From Sphingobium sp. B2D3C (GTDB lineage: Bacteria; Pseudomonadota; Alphaproteobacteria; Sphingomonadales; Sphingomonadaceae), in assembly GCF_025961835.1 (NCBI RefSeq), contig NZ_JAOQOK010000001.1, positions 2,542,001 through 2,606,000 of the forward strand: a stretch of 64,000 nt of DNA. Direction: 5' to 3'. Made by a program: the position numbers and the translations under genes. The notes beneath the pieces were generated by a model, which saw only the letters and a program-made list of their open reading frames with translations, searched no databases and was not told where the DNA came from. Positions 62,190 through 64,000 of the stretch are shown here, in pieces. The first letter of the stretch is position 1. The number at the start of each line of letters is the position of its first letter.

Positions 62190-64000
62190 GCCATTTCCTC
62201 CGCTTTGACGGGTTTGAACTGCGCCATATGTGCGTGCTGCTCGCGCTCGCCGCCTTCCGCGCGCGCCGCCCAGGGATCGTCCTGACTGAAGCTCTGCGAA
62301 TAAAGGAAGCGGGCGCACAGGGCCTCGCGCCCCACTTCGTCTTCGACGATGCGCTGCTTCACATAATCGATGCCGACCCGCTCGACCCAAGGCGCGGTGC
62401 GCTCCAGATAGCGGGCTTCCTCGCGGTAGAGCTGGATGTAGGCCGCGCAATAATCGAGCACCTGCTGCTCGGTGGAGACGCGGCAGAGTAGGTCCGTGGC
62501 GCGGACATGGATTCCGCCATTGCCTGCGACATGCAGCTCATAGCCCGAGTCCACGCAGACCACGCCAAAGTCCTTGATGGTCGCCTCCGCGCAATTGCGG
62601 GGGCAACCGGAGACGGCGATCTTGAACTTGTGGGGCATCCACGAGCCCCAGCTCATCTTCTCCAGCCGCACGCCAAGCCCGGTGGAATCCTGCGTGCCGA
62701 AGCGGCACCACTCGCTGCCCACGCAAGTCTTCACCGTGCGCAGCGCCTTGCCATAGGCATGGCCCGAGACCATGCCGGCGGCATTGAGATCGGCCCAGAC
62801 GGCGGGCAGATCCTCCTTCTTGATGCCGAAGATGTCGAGCCGCTGGCCGCCGGTGACCTTGACCATCGGCGCCTCATATTTCTCGACCACATCGGCGATG
62901 GCGCGCAGCTCGCGCGGATTGGTGAGGCCGCCCCACATGCGCGGCACGACGGAATAGGTGCCGTCCTTCTGGATGTTGGCATGGAGGCGCTCGTTGACGA
63001 AGCGGCTCTGCTGGTCGTCCACATAGTCACCCGGCAGGGCGCAGAGCAGATAATAATTGAGCGCGGGACGGCAGGAGGCGCAGCCATCCGGCGTGCCCCA
63101 GTGCAGCTTCTGCATCACCTCGGGGATCGACTTCATGCCCTGCGCGATGATCTCGCGGCGCACATCGTCATGCGTGAAGCTGGTGCACTTGCACATCGTC
63201 TTGGGGCCGGACTGGACATCGTCGCCCAGCGTGATCGCCAGCAATGTCTCGACGAGGCCCGTGCAGGAACCGCAGCTTGCCGAGGCCTTGCAGGTCGCGC
63301 GCACGGCATCGAGGCTGTGCGCGCCCTTGGCGATGCAGGAGACGACCTGGCCCTTGGACACGCCGTTGCAGCCGCAAATCTCGGCATCGTCCGAGAGCGC
63401 CGCAACGGCCGCCTTAGGGTCCGCCTGCCCACCCCCGGAGGCGAAGGCCTGGCCGAAGATCAGCAGATCGCGCAGGTCCGCGACGCTCTCGCCTTTGCGG
63501 AGCAGATCGAAATACCAGCTGCCATCGCCCGTATCGCCATAGAGTACCGCGCCGACGATACGGTCATCCTGCAGCACGAGGCGCTTGTAGACGCCCCGGC
63601 TGGCATCGCGCAGCACGATGTCCTCGCAGCCCGCGCCCGCGCCGGAGAAATCGCCCGCGGAGAAGACGTCGATGCCCGAGACCTTGAGCTTGGTGGAGGT
63701 GACCGAACCGCGATAGGGGTTGACCTTGCCGGTGAGGCCGTCCGCAAGGCTGCGGCACATGTCCCACAAGGGCGCGACGAGGCCATAGACCTGCCCGTCA
63801 TGCTCCACGCACTCGCCGACCGCGAGAATCGCGGGGTCCGAGGTGACCATATGATCGTCCACCTTGATGCCGCGCCCGACCTCCAAACCGGCCTCGCGCG
63901 CCAGCGCCACCGAGGGGCGGATGCCGACGGCCATGACGACGAGGCTCGCGGGGATCTCGCGGCCATCTTTCAGGCGCACGCCCTCGACCTTGCCCTGCCC
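62186..64000 (-). CDS. nirB: NADH-dependent nitrite reductase large subunit (5' end outside window)
   Basis: About 605 residues visible in frame to the window edge; the N-terminal NADH/FAD region is cut. Visible parts are the C-terminal half of the FAD domain (AVGIRPSVALAREAGLEVGRG, AVGECVEHDGQVYGL), a BFD-like [2Fe-2S] domain (CGCNGVSKGQVV ... CGSC), and a second BFD-type cluster (CKCTSFTHDD ... CASCRP). The siroheme/4Fe-4S region shows GSEWCRFGTQ and CPRNCAEA. Reduces nitrite to ammonium with six electrons from NADH. First gene of the operon nirB, nirD, nasA, SUMT within the window. Confidence 0.95.
   Translation of the reverse strand, partial: GQGKVEGVRLKDGREIPASLVVMAVGIRPSVALAREAGLEVGRGIKVDDHMVTSDPAILAVGECVEHDGQVYGLVAPLWDMCRSLADGLTGKVNPYRGSVTSTKLKVSGIDVFSAGDFSGAGAGCEDIVLRDASRGVYKRLVLQDDRIVGAVLYGDTGDGSWYFDLLRKGESVADLRDLLIFGQAFASGGGQADPKAAVAALSDDAEICGCNGVSKGQVVSCIAKGAHSLDAVRATCKASASCGSCTGLVETLLAITLGDDVQSGPKTMCKCTSFTHDDVRREIIAQGMKSIPEVMQKLHWGTPDGCASCRPALNYYLLCALPGDYVDDQQSRFVNERLHANIQKDGTYSVVPRMWGGLTNPRELRAIADVVEKYEAPMVKVTGGQRLDIFGIKKEDLPAVWADLNAAGMVSGHAYGKALRTVKTCVGSEWCRFGTQDSTGLGVRLEKMSWGSWMPHKFKIAVSGCPRNCAEATIKDFGVVCVDSGYELHVAGNGGIHVRATDLLCRVSTEQQVLDYCAAYIQLYREEARYLERTAPWVERVGIDYVKQRIVEDEVGREALCARFLYSQSFSQDDPWAARAEGGEREQHAHMAQFKPVKAEEMA

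Noticed and set aside
1..64000. CRISPR arrays, tRNA or rRNA genes
   Set aside because: No regularly spaced direct repeats and no recognisable tRNA T-loop or rRNA sequence were found by reading; a dedicated scan could still find a tRNA.

Overview
The window looks like a high-GC alphaproteobacterial chromosome, most likely a sphingomonad (Sphingomonas, Sphingobium or Novosphingobium type). Supporting signs are three large TonB-dependent receptors each followed by a carboxylesterase, many exported hydrolases, and a mannonate dehydratase that carries every catalytic residue I recall for the Novosphingobium aromaticivorans enzyme. No tRNA, rRNA or CRISPR array was recognised.

Layout. 0-1 kb holds two broken small genes, a DksA/TraR zinc-finger protein with two frameshifts and a frameshifted hypothetical. 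1-5.3 kb (minus) is an aromatic ring-cleavage cassette: LysR regulator, FAD monooxygenase, extradiol dioxygenase and C-C hydrolase. 5.4-11 kb (minus) is a TonB receptor, carboxylesterase and creatininase-like operon. 11.2-32 kb is a hexuronate and glycoside utilisation region. It has one long minus operon (TonB receptor, esterase, GH2, exported TIM-barrel protein, ceramidase-like protein), a FadR-type regulator, a minus operon (manD, kdgK, GH3), and a divergent plus operon (uxaC, uxuB-like, hexuronate-type MFS, HEAT-repeat sulfatase). Together these take glucuronate to 2-keto-3-deoxy-6-phosphogluconate; the KDPG aldolase is not in the window. 32-36.5 kb holds a DUF1593 protein, a scar that looks like a TonB receptor C-terminus, and a LysR-controlled segment with a frameshifted CutA-like gene, a SnoaL-like protein and an SDR.

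36.8-46.8 kb is an accessory module: a ClC channel, then two divergent operons encoding sulfide:quinone oxidoreductase, a DUF2892 membrane protein, a TolC-like channel and a doubly broken AhpD-like gene on one side, and a rhodanese, RND adaptor, RND pump and ArsR-family regulator on the other. The parts resemble a YgaP/YgaV (SqrR/BigR) persulfide response rebuilt around a complete tripartite efflux pump. A frameshifted small tyrosine recombinase lies just downstream. I consider this the most interesting system in the window.

48-58 kb holds a third TonB receptor and carboxylesterase pair with a carotenoid-cleavage-type oxygenase, a GntR regulator, a Tat-exported DUF3237 protein and an alpha/beta hydrolase, with several strong palindromes in the promoter regions. 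58.3-64 kb (minus) is the assimilatory nitrate operon nirB (cut by the window edge), nirD, nasA and SUMT. An inverted pair of palindromic repeats at the start of nasA supplies part of its apparent N-terminus.
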